Below, one piece after another: positions 1-7,571 of a stretch of DNA of 64,000 nt. The stretch's first letter is position 1. Each line of letters starts with the position of its first letter. The stretch comes from Cytophagales bacterium (GTDB taxonomy: Bacteria > Bacteroidota > Bacteroidia > Cytophagales > Flammeovirgaceae). The notes beneath the pieces were generated by a model, which was not told the origin of the DNA, ran no database searches, and was given only the letters and a program-made list of their open reading frames with translations. Position numbers and translations under genes: made by a program. The stretch spans positions 358,057-422,056 of the forward strand of contig JANWWC010000003.1 in the NCBI GenBank assembly GCA_025056215.1. The letters are read 5' to 3'.

Positions 1-254
1 CTACTCATATTGAACATTTGAAAGAGACTCGAAAAATTGCTCCTCATCATTTTTTGTTGGTTCCGGGAGTAGGAGCGCAAGGAGGTTCATTAGAAGAAGT
101 TTCTAACGTTGCTCTTAATGCCGCTAATATAGGTATTTTGGTGAATGTTTCAAGACAGATTTTATATACTTCTCCTTCTCAAGATTTTTTTATTCAAGCT
201 AAAAAACAAGCCAAAGCTTTACAAGAAACGATGGCTTCTTTTTTAGATTCCTAA
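1..254 (+). CDS. pyrF: Orotidine 5'-phosphate decarboxylase, C-terminal part (gene starts before the window)
   Basis: The open frame is already running at the left edge (frame starting at base 3) and ends at TAA 252-254, so only the last ~83 residues are present. The segment FLLVPGVGAQGGSLEEVSN is the phosphate-binding loop typical of the long type-2 OMP decarboxylases, which convert OMP to UMP in the last step of pyrimidine synthesis. The following helix (ANIGILVNVSRQILY) also fits the family C-terminus. TTG at 18 is merely an internal codon. Family assignment rests on this motif; the catalytic Asp-Lys region lies outside the window. Confidence 0.85.
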   Translation, partial: THIEHLKETRKIAPHHFLLVPGVGAQGGSLEEVSNVALNAANIGILVNVSRQILYTSPSQDFFIQAKKQAKALQETMASFLDS

Positions 255-663
255 AATATTTTTCGTTTAAATACTACAGCAGTCTTCATTCTTGTAAAAT
301 TTCCTATTTTAACACTTTTGTAAAGTTTTCAAAACAATTCGAAAACATTTGCGAAACGACGAGTATCTCTATAAGTTCAAAAACAATCAACTGATTATCA
401 ATTGTTTAGTAAAATTAGCTTTTTTATTTGCCATCGATTGAAAAGTTAATGTTGTTTTAATAGAGACTAAAAAAAATTTCAATTTTTTTTAAAGAAAATA
501 TCTGAAAAGTTACATGAAAATTCTGTTAAGGTCGTTATTTCAACAGAAAAATGATAATAAATCCAAGAATTTGTTATACATTTGCGAAAATGTTAATGAA
601 ACTAAATGAATCTAAATACTCTTTTATAAAGTATTTGAATGGTTTCACTTTAAAAGTTTTGTT
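255..663. other. Intergenic region with a possible promoter -7 element
   Basis: About 400 bases of very AT-rich DNA with no convincing gene on either strand. It contains TACATTTG at 577-584, a match to the Bacteroidota -7 element TAnnTTTG, placed about 80 bases before the small ORF at 664; no TTG lies at the right distance upstream. The same ACATTTGCGAAA string also occurs at 345-356. I see no hairpin followed by a T run after pyrF. Confidence 0.4.
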
Positions 664-828
664 ATGAGCGCTCTGAAGTATTGCCTTTTTAAGTTCATTT
701 TTTTGATGTCTCCTTTGTTGTTTGCCTCTTTTAATCCAGATGCACCCAAGAGAAGTAAATTGAGTACTCGCTTGAATGGAGGCTTTAAATCAAAAACAAG
801 TTCGGCTGCTTTTACAAACGAGCTTTAA
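664..828 (+). CDS. Small putative secreted peptide, 54 aa
   Basis: ATG at 664 opens a 54-codon frame ending TAA at 826-828. The first ~21 residues (MSALKYCLFKFIFLMSPLLF) form a typical signal sequence: one Lys, a hydrophobic core, then a likely cleavage site after LLFAS. The mature part of ~32 residues is basic and polar (DAPKRSKLSTRL, FKSKTSSAAF) with no cysteines. A TAnnTTTG element lies at 577-584. It sits alone between pyrF and a small membrane protein gene. I do not recognise a family. The signal peptide supports a real gene, but a 54-codon frame can occur by chance in such AT-rich sequence. Confidence 0.45.
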   Translation: MSALKYCLFKFIFLMSPLLFASFNPDAPKRSKLSTRLNGGFKSKTSSAAFTNEL

Positions 829-948
829 GATCTGATTTTGCGTAGCATCTTATCCAAAGTATTTTTTGCATATCCCAATTTTTTTATTAGATTGGGGAGC
901 TTATAATTGGTAAATCAACAGTGCAGGGAAATCAAAAAGTTTTTAACA

Positions 949-1446
949 ATGGATTTGTTTTATAAAATACAAACAACAGAAGTTCCTCTGCAAAAATCTA
1001 CTATTTTGGTTCTCCCTTTTTCTCGAGATGAATTTTTAGATAAACTTGCCAAATCTACCCTGACGACTTGTCGAAATCATTCATCGAGCCAATCCGAAAG
1101 CTATTTATTCTGCGGAAAAATAGACAAACAAAAGTTTAAAATACTTCGGAAATCTGTCCATGGGGTCACTTTTTTGCCTATTTTAGAAGGGTACGTAGAA
1201 GATACTAAAAGAGGCTGCATTGTTTTTCTTCACTATAAATTATTTAACAACATAAAGCAGTTTTTCTTTTTTGCTCTACTTTTTATATTATGTGTGAGTG
1301 GTTACTTCTTCTTTATTAAAGAAGAACCTATGAATACTTTTTTATGCTTCCTCTTTATAAGTTTAAATTACGCGGTAGCTCACGTTAATTTTCGACGGCA
1401 AGTTCGCCTTACTCACCAAGAACTTATTAAAGTGATAGAGTCATAG
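949..1446 (+). CDS. Hypothetical membrane protein with two C-terminal TM segments
   Basis: 165 residues from the ATG at 949; an in-frame TTG at 907 would add 14 residues and is less likely. The N-terminal ~100 residues look soluble, with the pattern ...SYLFCGKID..KFKILRK....FLPILEGYV..... This resembles small Bacteroidota membrane proteins in which an F-x-G-x-[IV] strand is followed by FxPxxxG. Two hydrophobic segments follow (about residues 103-123 and 127-146), giving a tight hairpin, then a short basic tail (NFRRQVRLTHQ). Function is unknown. It has its own space on both sides and is not clearly part of an operon. Confidence 0.7.
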   Translation: MDLFYKIQTTEVPLQKSTILVLPFSRDEFLDKLAKSTLTTCRNHSSSQSESYLFCGKIDKQKFKILRKSVHGVTFLPILEGYVEDTKRGCIVFLHYKLFNNIKQFFFFALLFILCVSGYFFFIKEEPMNTFLCFLFISLNYAVAHVNFRRQVRLTHQELIKVIES

Positions 1447-1592
1447 AGGTGTGTAAATTGCATTTTTACCTTAAACTAATCCTTAAATTTGATGTATGAT
1501 ATTTTTATTTCTTGTTTGCGTAAGTGATATAATTCTTCTATTTTACGAAAAAACTAAGCCTTTGATAATTAAATCCATAAATTTTTTAAACG

Positions 1593-1964
1593 ATGTCAAA
1601 GCGTATTCTGATTGCAGAAGATAGTTCTGTTATACAAAATATCACAAAAAAAGTACTTCAATTTCAGAATTTTGAGATTGAAGCGGTTAAAAATGGTCGG
1701 GAAGTTTTAGACAAAATACAAGAAAAAAACTTCGACGTCATTCTTCTTGATATTAATATGCCTTTAATGGATGGAATGGAATGTGCCCGAGCCATTCGTG
1801 CATTGCCTAATAGACAAAAAGCGGCTATTCCTATTATTGCCATTACAGGAAATGCTAAAAATTATTCTGTAGACGATTTTAAATCTGTAGGTATTAATGA
1901 ATACATTCCCAAGCCTATTAATTTCGACAATTTAGTAGCTTTAGTAAAAAAATACGTGTCATAA
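1593..1964 (+). CDS. Single-domain response regulator (CheY-like receiver)
   Basis: A stand-alone receiver domain of 123 residues with no output domain. All key residues are present: acidic pair E9/D10, phosphoacceptor D53 (in ILLDINMPLMDG), T85 and K107 followed by cis-Pro P108. Such proteins take a phosphoryl group from a histidine kinase and act by binding a partner. No kinase is adjacent. The next gene, a transglutaminase-like protein, starts 35 bases after the stop, so the two may share a transcript. A TAAATTTG element at 1484-1491 could be its -7 site, but the nearest upstream TTG is 23 bases away, longer than usual. Confidence 0.92.
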   Translation: MSKRILIAEDSSVIQNITKKVLQFQNFEIEAVKNGREVLDKIQEKNFDVILLDINMPLMDGMECARAIRALPNRQKAAIPIIAITGNAKNYSVDDFKSVGINEYIPKPINFDNLVALVKKYVS

Positions 1965-1999
1965 TAAACCCAAACAGAAGTGGCACTGCTTTTTTTGAG

Positions 2000-2872
2000 A
2001 TGAAATATAAAGTAACTCACACTACAGAGTATCGCTATAGTGAGCAGGTAAGTCTTTGCCATAATATTGCTTGTCTGCTACCTCGCTCCTTATCGTATCA
2101 GATCAATCATTACTCCGATCTTCAAATAGAGCCTTCTGCTCATTTACATGCTGAAAGAACTGATTTTTTTGGAAATAGACTTTTCTATTTTTCTATACAA
2201 CAACCTCACCAAAAGTTGCGAGTAACAGCTGTTAGTGAAGTAGAGTTATTACCGCGCCCTCAAACTGTTGCGCAAGATATTCCTTGGGAAAAAGTTCGCG
2301 ACAGTATGCGTTTGATTGGTAAGTCTTCTGAAAGCATTGAAATCAGACAATTTATTTTTGAATCTCCTATGGTTCCTATTACAAATGATATTAGAGAGTT
2401 TGCAAAAATTACCTTTACGCCTCAAAAGGGAATTTTTGAGGCTTGCTACGAAATGATGCAACGTATTTTTCACGAATTTAGTTTTGTATCTGGTTTTACA
2501 ACTATTGCAACTCCTCTTTCAGAGGTTTTGAAACATCGAAAAGGTGTTTGTCAGGATTTTGCCCATTTGGCTATTGCTGCTATACGCTCTGTAGGATTGC
2601 CAGCTCGATATGTGAGTGGATACATTGAAACTATTCCTCCTCCTGGTAAAGAGAAGTTGATCGGAACAGATGTCTCTCATGCATGGTATTCTGTTTATAT
2701 TCCTAACGAAGGATGGATGGATTTTGATCCTACTAATAATATGATGCCTAATCTTCAGCATATTACCATTGCTTGGGGAAGGGATTATTCTGATGTAACT
2801 CCTCTAAAAGGAATTATTTATGGAAGTGGTTCTCATACGCTTTCTGTTTCGGTAGATGTACAAAAGATCTGA
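2000..2872 (+). CDS. Transglutaminase-like protein (COG1305 type)
   Basis: 290 residues. The N-terminus (MKYKVTHTTEYRYSEQVSLC) is the bacterial transglutaminase-like N-terminal domain, and the core carries the papain-like triad: C184 in RKGVCQDFAHL, H227 in VSHAWYSVY and D243 in DFDPTNN. Length and order match the DUF/COG1305 family of putative cysteine proteases or transglutaminases. No signal peptide is visible, so it is probably cytoplasmic. In many bacteria these genes sit near genes for circularly permuted ATP-grasp and alpha-E proteins, but none is here. It follows the CheY-like gene by 35 bases. The true substrate is unknown. Confidence 0.9.
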   Translation: MKYKVTHTTEYRYSEQVSLCHNIACLLPRSLSYQINHYSDLQIEPSAHLHAERTDFFGNRLFYFSIQQPHQKLRVTAVSEVELLPRPQTVAQDIPWEKVRDSMRLIGKSSESIEIRQFIFESPMVPITNDIREFAKITFTPQKGIFEACYEMMQRIFHEFSFVSGFTTIATPLSEVLKHRKGVCQDFAHLAIAAIRSVGLPARYVSGYIETIPPPGKEKLIGTDVSHAWYSVYIPNEGWMDFDPTNNMMPNLQHITIAWGRDYSDVTPLKGIIYGSGSHTLSVSVDVQKI

Positions 2873-2958
2873 AAAAAGCTTTCGCACTTGAAAAATCGCC
2901 TTTTAAAAAGATTTCGTTACTTTTGAAGTTCAAAATAAAAAGCCGAGTTTAATTTAAT

Positions 2959-3816
2959 ATGAGTAATTTGCAAGATGAAAAATGGGATTTAATCATAAAG
3001 CCTCATGAAAGTTTAGTGAGACTAAATATATCCGAAATATGGGCGTATCGCGACTTGCTTATGCTTTTGGTGCGTCGCGACTTCGTTTCGGTTTACAAAC
3101 AAACAATTTTTGGACCTGTTTGGTTTTTTATACAGCCTGCTCTTACGACTTTTACTTATGTTCTGATTTTTAACAACATAGCAGGACTTTCTACTGATGG
3201 AATTCCTCCTATCTTATTCTATATGTCGGGAGTAGCGTTCTGGAACTATTTTGCAGAATGTTTCAACAGAACTTCTACAACTTTTCGCGACAACGCTCCT
3301 ATTTTTGGGAAAGTGTATTTTCCGCGATTGGTGATTCCTCTTTCTATTGTGATTTCTAATCTTACTAAGCTAGGAATTCAATTATTGCTATTTTTAATTT
3401 TTTATGTGTATTTTCTTTTTAAAACAGATAGTATTTCTCCTCAATGGCATTTATTTCCTGTAGTCATTTTTTTAATTTTGCTGTTAGCGGGATTAGGCTT
3501 AGGATTCGGGCTTATTATTACTGCTCTTACGAATAAGTACCGCGATTTGATGTTTCTGGTTACATTCGGCATACAATTGTTGATGTATGCGACTCCAGTT
3601 ATTTATCCTCTTTCTTCTATCCCTGAAAAGTATAAAAATTTCATTTTAGCAAATCCACTCTCACCTGTTATGGAAGCATTTCGCGCTATTTTGCTAGGAA
3701 CAGGTAGTTTTGAATGGCTCCACATTGGATACAGCACTTTGTTTACAATCGTGCTATTACTGATTGGAATCATTATCTTTAATTATACCGAGCGCGATTT
3801 TATGGATACAGTTTAA
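2959..3816 (+). CDS. ABC-2 type polysaccharide export permease (Wzm/KpsM/TagG family)
   Basis: 285 residues with about six membrane segments. The N-terminal stretch (DLLMLLVRRDFVSVYKQTIFGPVW) and the family motif LVRRDF...YKQTxxGPxW are hallmarks of the permease subunits that export O-antigen, capsule or teichoic acid chains. Such a permease needs an ATPase partner (Wzt-like), and none is adjacent: upstream is the transglutaminase gene and downstream the convergent HTTM gene. TACTTTTG at 2918-2925 fits a -7 element. The 3' end overlaps the convergent HTTM gene by 4 bases. Confidence 0.88.
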   Translation: MSNLQDEKWDLIIKPHESLVRLNISEIWAYRDLLMLLVRRDFVSVYKQTIFGPVWFFIQPALTTFTYVLIFNNIAGLSTDGIPPILFYMSGVAFWNYFAECFNRTSTTFRDNAPIFGKVYFPRLVIPLSIVISNLTKLGIQLLLFLIFYVYFLFKTDSISPQWHLFPVVIFLILLLAGLGLGFGLIITALTNKYRDLMFLVTFGIQLLMYATPVIYPLSSIPEKYKNFILANPLSPVMEAFRAILLGTGSFEWLHIGYSTLFTIVLLLIGIIIFNYTERDFMDTV

Positions 3817-5306
3817 TGGCATTGACATAATACTTCACGAATGACTGTAGGGGTTTCTCCGTAAGGCACACTGGTCTCTTTCATAAAAACAACTTCTAAA
3901 CTCGTAATATTTTTTTCTGGATATTCTCTTTGTGCTTTGCGGAGCATATAACTGCAAAAGTAAGGGCGAATTGAGGATTTGCTCACAAACAAATAGTTTT
4001 CTAAATACTTTCTCCAGCGGTCATTACGGTAAGTATCAGGTACGTGGTGAGGTTTTTCATAGCTGACGGGATATTTATTGTTCCAAATATCTGTTTTAAG
4101 AGAATCATTAGCGGAAGTAGCTTCTAAAATATACCAGCCATCATCTCGAAACACAGTAGGAGCAAACATTCCTACTGTTTGGTCAAAGCGGAAAGCAAGA
4201 ATAATTTGAGGAATAGGCTCAAGCAATTCAATAATGTTGAGACTATGTAATTTCCAAGCGAATTGAAGCCAAATTACAATAGCACTTACGTAAAGCGAGA
4301 GCATTCGACGAGTCTCTTGCAATGTTGTCGAAAGGTAGAGCTTCCAATGAAAAAGTTGCTCTATTTTGGAGAATAAAGCAGTTATTTTTTGCATAAATTC
4401 ATGAATGTGTTTTCCTATATAGGCATCGAAAATGTTCATGACAGAACTCGGCAGAATTCCTACAAATCCTAAAATGGGTGTATAGATGAAAATACCTATC
4501 ATGAAGCAAAATGCTAAACTTCCATGAAAACAAACTAATGAAATCCAAAAAATGAGTCGTAAGATTCCTTTTCCGATTGGAATCCATAGAAGGAAAGGCG
4601 CTAGCATTTCCCAGTAATAAGTAAAAAAAGTTAAAAATTTCATTAATCCTGGAAATTGAAAAAAGAATTTTTGAGCGCTCGGATAAGTGATCATATCTAA
4701 ACTTAGAGCATAATAAACTGCCGAACCGTTTCTCCAGTCTTCGCCGTTTTTTTGAAAAACTGAGAAATAGTAAAGTGTAAAAATAACAAGTAGGTATCCA
4801 ATGACGGAAATACCGAAATAATTTTGAGAGTTATCGTACTTTTTTTTAACTGCATCAACAGAATAATAGTGATGAGTAGGTAAAAAAATGGACCAAAAAA
4901 CTAAGGAGCGCAGCAAATGATCCCCTCCTTGGTCTATTAAAATATTGCGGTTTTGCATTGAAATGAGCATTACCCAACTACCGAGAGCAGCAAGACGCGT
5001 TTGGTATCCTATGCAATACAATAGATAAAAAAATAAGGTAACTCCAAATAAAATAATTTGGACTGTTTTGTTTCCACTAATCACGTGAAATGAAATGAAA
5101 GCGGGGTTCCACGTAATCGTACTGGAAAATAAAAAAGAGAGCGGTAAAACGCCCTCATCGGTATAAAATGCAGTGAGATGAAAAACAGAAACTAACCAAT
5201 CGCCAATGAGTACACTTGCAATTCCTATTCTCATTAGAGCAAGGGCTCGTTTGTCTAATGCCCATTCGCTTGTTAAATAGGATACAAGATTTTTTAAGTA
5301 TTTCAT
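3813..5306 (-). CDS. HTTM domain membrane protein
   Basis: 497 residues. The N-terminus (LTSEWALDKRALALMRIGIA), a series of about eight membrane helices in the first 300 residues and motifs such as YCIGYQTRLAALGSW and NRNILIDQGGDHLLR match the HTTM family, related to the membrane domain of vitamin K-dependent gamma-carboxylase. The C-terminal ~150 residues are soluble and contain WRKYLENYL..... Bacterial members have no settled function. Its start abuts the yajC stop with no gap (5306/5307), so the two are almost certainly co-transcribed. The C-terminal codons overlap the convergent export permease gene. Confidence 0.85.
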   Translation of the reverse strand: MKYLKNLVSYLTSEWALDKRALALMRIGIASVLIGDWLVSVFHLTAFYTDEGVLPLSFLFSSTITWNPAFISFHVISGNKTVQIILFGVTLFFYLLYCIGYQTRLAALGSWVMLISMQNRNILIDQGGDHLLRSLVFWSIFLPTHHYYSVDAVKKKYDNSQNYFGISVIGYLLVIFTLYYFSVFQKNGEDWRNGSAVYYALSLDMITYPSAQKFFFQFPGLMKFLTFFTYYWEMLAPFLLWIPIGKGILRLIFWISLVCFHGSLAFCFMIGIFIYTPILGFVGILPSSVMNIFDAYIGKHIHEFMQKITALFSKIEQLFHWKLYLSTTLQETRRMLSLYVSAIVIWLQFAWKLHSLNIIELLEPIPQIILAFRFDQTVGMFAPTVFRDDGWYILEATSANDSLKTDIWNNKYPVSYEKPHHVPDTYRNDRWRKYLENYLFVSKSSIRPYFCSYMLRKAQREYPEKNITSLEVVFMKETSVPYGETPTVIREVLCQCH

Positions 5307-5660
5307 TTAAGATGAGACCTCTGTTTTTTCCTTCGTGTTTTTTTCTACTTCTCCTATATTGTAGGAGGCTTTTGTGTTTTCGTAAGAAATGGAGGATTTA
5401 TCAAATTTAAGCACTGTCCCTCTACATACTTCTATTAGGACGCAATCCTTCTCAAAGCCAACTACTTTACCGTGCAAACCACCGATTGTTACAACGTTAT
5501 CTCCCTTTTTTAGGTTATCCTGAAATTTTTTTTGTTCCTTAGCTTTGCGTTGCTGGGGGCGAATGGTAAAAAAGTACATCACAATAATCATTCCTATAAA
5601 GAGCACAAGCATCGAATAATCTGCTCTTCCACCAGAAGCTTGTAAAAATAAAGAATACAT
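5307..5660 (-). CDS. yajC: Preprotein translocase subunit YajC
   Basis: 117 residues. A short N-terminal tail and one membrane helix (about residues 16-35, MLVLFIGMIIVMYFFTIRP) lead to the conserved RPQQRKAKEQKKF sequence and a small cytoplasmic beta domain (GDNVVTIGGLHGKVVGF). YajC associates with SecDF at the Sec translocon. secD/secF are not adjacent here. The gene is directly joined to the HTTM protein gene. CAAAGCTA at 5686-5693 reads as TAGCTTTG on the minus strand and may be its -7 element, though the TTG upstream is 23 bases away. Confidence 0.93.
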   Translation of the reverse strand: MYSLFLQASGGRADYSMLVLFIGMIIVMYFFTIRPQQRKAKEQKKFQDNLKKGDNVVTIGGLHGKVVGFEKDCVLIEVCRGTVLKFDKSSISYENTKASYNIGEVEKNTKEKTEVSS

Positions 5661-5731
5661 TTTCTGATTTCATTTAAGGTTTGTGCAAAGCTACACAAAC
5701 ATTCAAAACTAAGCGACAAAAAACAAAATTT

Positions 5732-5893
5732 TTAAGAAAGATATTTTATTGGAAATAATTCCTTTTCAATTTTTTTAATCTGCTCTAATAATTTGTTAGC
5801 CTGGCTAAGTTGAAAACAAATTTTCTCCTTTAGAGAAAGTAATTTTGATTCTAATTCACCTAAACTGGGCGAATTTTCTTTTTTTGCTTCCAT
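5732..5893 (-). CDS. Small coiled-coil protein, 53 aa
   Basis: ATG (complement 5891-5893) opens a 53-codon frame ending at 5732. The sequence MEAKKENSPSLGELESKLL... continues as an amphipathic helix rich in Leu, Lys and Glu (LLEQIKKIEKELFPI), ending in IKYLS. A TACATTTG element lies on the minus strand at 5963-5970, about 70 bases upstream. Size, acidic-basic heptads and placement resemble the small gene at 25602-25811. I do not recognise a family. The regular heptad pattern and clean start favour a real gene, but without homologues it remains tentative. Confidence 0.5.
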   Translation of the reverse strand: MEAKKENSPSLGELESKLLSLKEKICFQLSQANKLLEQIKKIEKELFPIKYLS

Positions 5894-6149
5894 AAAAGAT
5901 CGAAGTTTAAAGGTAAAAAAATGTTTTAATCATAATAAGTTAAGCATTTCTTCTTAATCTTACAAATGTATTTAATATCATTAACAAACATTTTATTATT
6001 ATGGGCTCATAACTTTTCATTTAGTAAAATTTTACAGAAAATATTTTTTGATTTTAAAATTGCTTAGACTATTTTAATAGAAATAACCAAAAAACGTTCA
6101 AGCAAACGTTTAGAATTTTCAAGAAGTGTACCTACAAAATAATCTTCTT

Positions 6150-7571
6150 ATGATAGAAGAAAGCAGCAGCCAAGAAAAACATGAATCTACACAATATTTC
6201 GTCAGTAAAATTGAAGGAATGATAGAAAATGACGAAATTCTCTACATGGATATTGTGGAGTTTGAAAGTGCTATTGAATACTTTTTAGAAAAAGGTCAGA
6301 TACAAAAAGCATTAAAAAGCTGTGAAATAGCCTTAAGAATTCATCCTTATTCTACTGACATTTTGCTTACAAAAGTTCAAATCTTATCTTTTTTGGAGCG
6401 GAATCAGGAGGCGCTTGAGCTTTTAGAAAAAATAGAAATGCTATCTCCTTTCGATTCTGAGGTATTGCAAATGAAGGGTCAGTTACTTTTGTTAAATAAT
6501 CGATACGAAGAAGCCCTCACTTGTTTTCAGGATCTTTTACTATACTCATCTGAAAAATCAGATATCTACTTTCATATAGGTTTTATTTATCAGAGCCAGG
6601 AAAATTATGAAAAGGCTATTTCTTATTACAAAAAAGCTATTCATATCAATCCACAAAACGAAGAAGCATTACAAGAACTTCTTTATTGTTTAGAGTTACT
6701 CGACAGGTTAGAAGAAGCTATTCCTTTTTATGAGATGCTTGCTTATGAAAACTCTGAACTCCATGCTGTTTGGTACAATTTGGGTTTGTTATATCATAAG
6801 TTAGGAAACTATGAAAGGGCTATTTTTGCATTTGATCAGGCACTTGTGATGAATCCAGATTTTTCGTCGGCATATTTTTTCATAGGAAATGCTTATATGA
6901 ATCTAGAAAATTATGAAATGGCATTCCAGTATTATCTTACTACGCTGAAAATAGAAGGACCGAGTGCCGAAATTTACTGTCATCTAGGAGCTACGCGCGA
7001 GAAGATGGGCGACTACGACAGAGCTATTTATTATTTTAAAAAAGCTCTTCAAGAAGATAAAAATTACGACGAAGCTCTATATGGGATGGGAGTTTGCATG
7101 AATGCTAAGCAAAAATATATTGAAGCAGTCCATTTTTTAAGAAGCGCTATTGATTTAAATCCTGAAGAGGTAGAATATTGGATCGAGATTGCAGAAGTAG
7201 AATATAAACTTGGCAATTATCAATCGAGTTACGATGCGTTTGAGCAAGCAAGCTTACTCGACCCTGAAATTCCAGAAATATGGCTTAATTGGTCATTAGC
7301 GCTTTATGAAAATGGGGAAGTCGCAAAAGCTATTCAAATATTAGAAACAGGACTCAATCAAACTGAAAACGACCCTGATTTATTGTATAGAATGTGCGCT
7401 TATCAACTAAAAGCTGGGCATTTTAAAAAAGCTATTAACTATTTAGAAATTGCTCTGAGCACTGATTATGAGGGACACACAATTTTATATGATTTTTTTC
7501 CCCGTCTTGAGGCTCAAAAAATGATTGCAAAAATTGTAAAAGACATCAAAAAAAGCCTATCTGACTTATAA
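6150..7571 (+). CDS. Tetratricopeptide repeat protein
   Basis: 473 residues from ATG at 6150; a GTG at 6126 could add 8. At least ten TPR units in tandem are visible from about residue 35 onward, with canonical spacing such as AIYYFKKALQEDKNYDEALYG and AIFAFDQALVMNPDFSSAY. There is no signal peptide or membrane segment, so a cytoplasmic scaffold is likely. The N-terminus is acidic (EESSSQEKHES). TPR-only proteins of this size are common in Cytophagales. The last 6 bases overlap the convergent DUF5686 gene. No specific partner is evident. Confidence 0.9.
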   Translation: MIEESSSQEKHESTQYFVSKIEGMIENDEILYMDIVEFESAIEYFLEKGQIQKALKSCEIALRIHPYSTDILLTKVQILSFLERNQEALELLEKIEMLSPFDSEVLQMKGQLLLLNNRYEEALTCFQDLLLYSSEKSDIYFHIGFIYQSQENYEKAISYYKKAIHINPQNEEALQELLYCLELLDRLEEAIPFYEMLAYENSELHAVWYNLGLLYHKLGNYERAIFAFDQALVMNPDFSSAYFFIGNAYMNLENYEMAFQYYLTTLKIEGPSAEIYCHLGATREKMGDYDRAIYYFKKALQEDKNYDEALYGMGVCMNAKQKYIEAVHFLRSAIDLNPEEVEYWIEIAEVEYKLGNYQSSYDAFEQASLLDPEIPEIWLNWSLALYENGEVAKAIQILETGLNQTENDPDLLYRMCAYQLKAGHFKKAINYLEIALSTDYEGHTILYDFFPRLEAQKMIAKIVKDIKKSLSDL

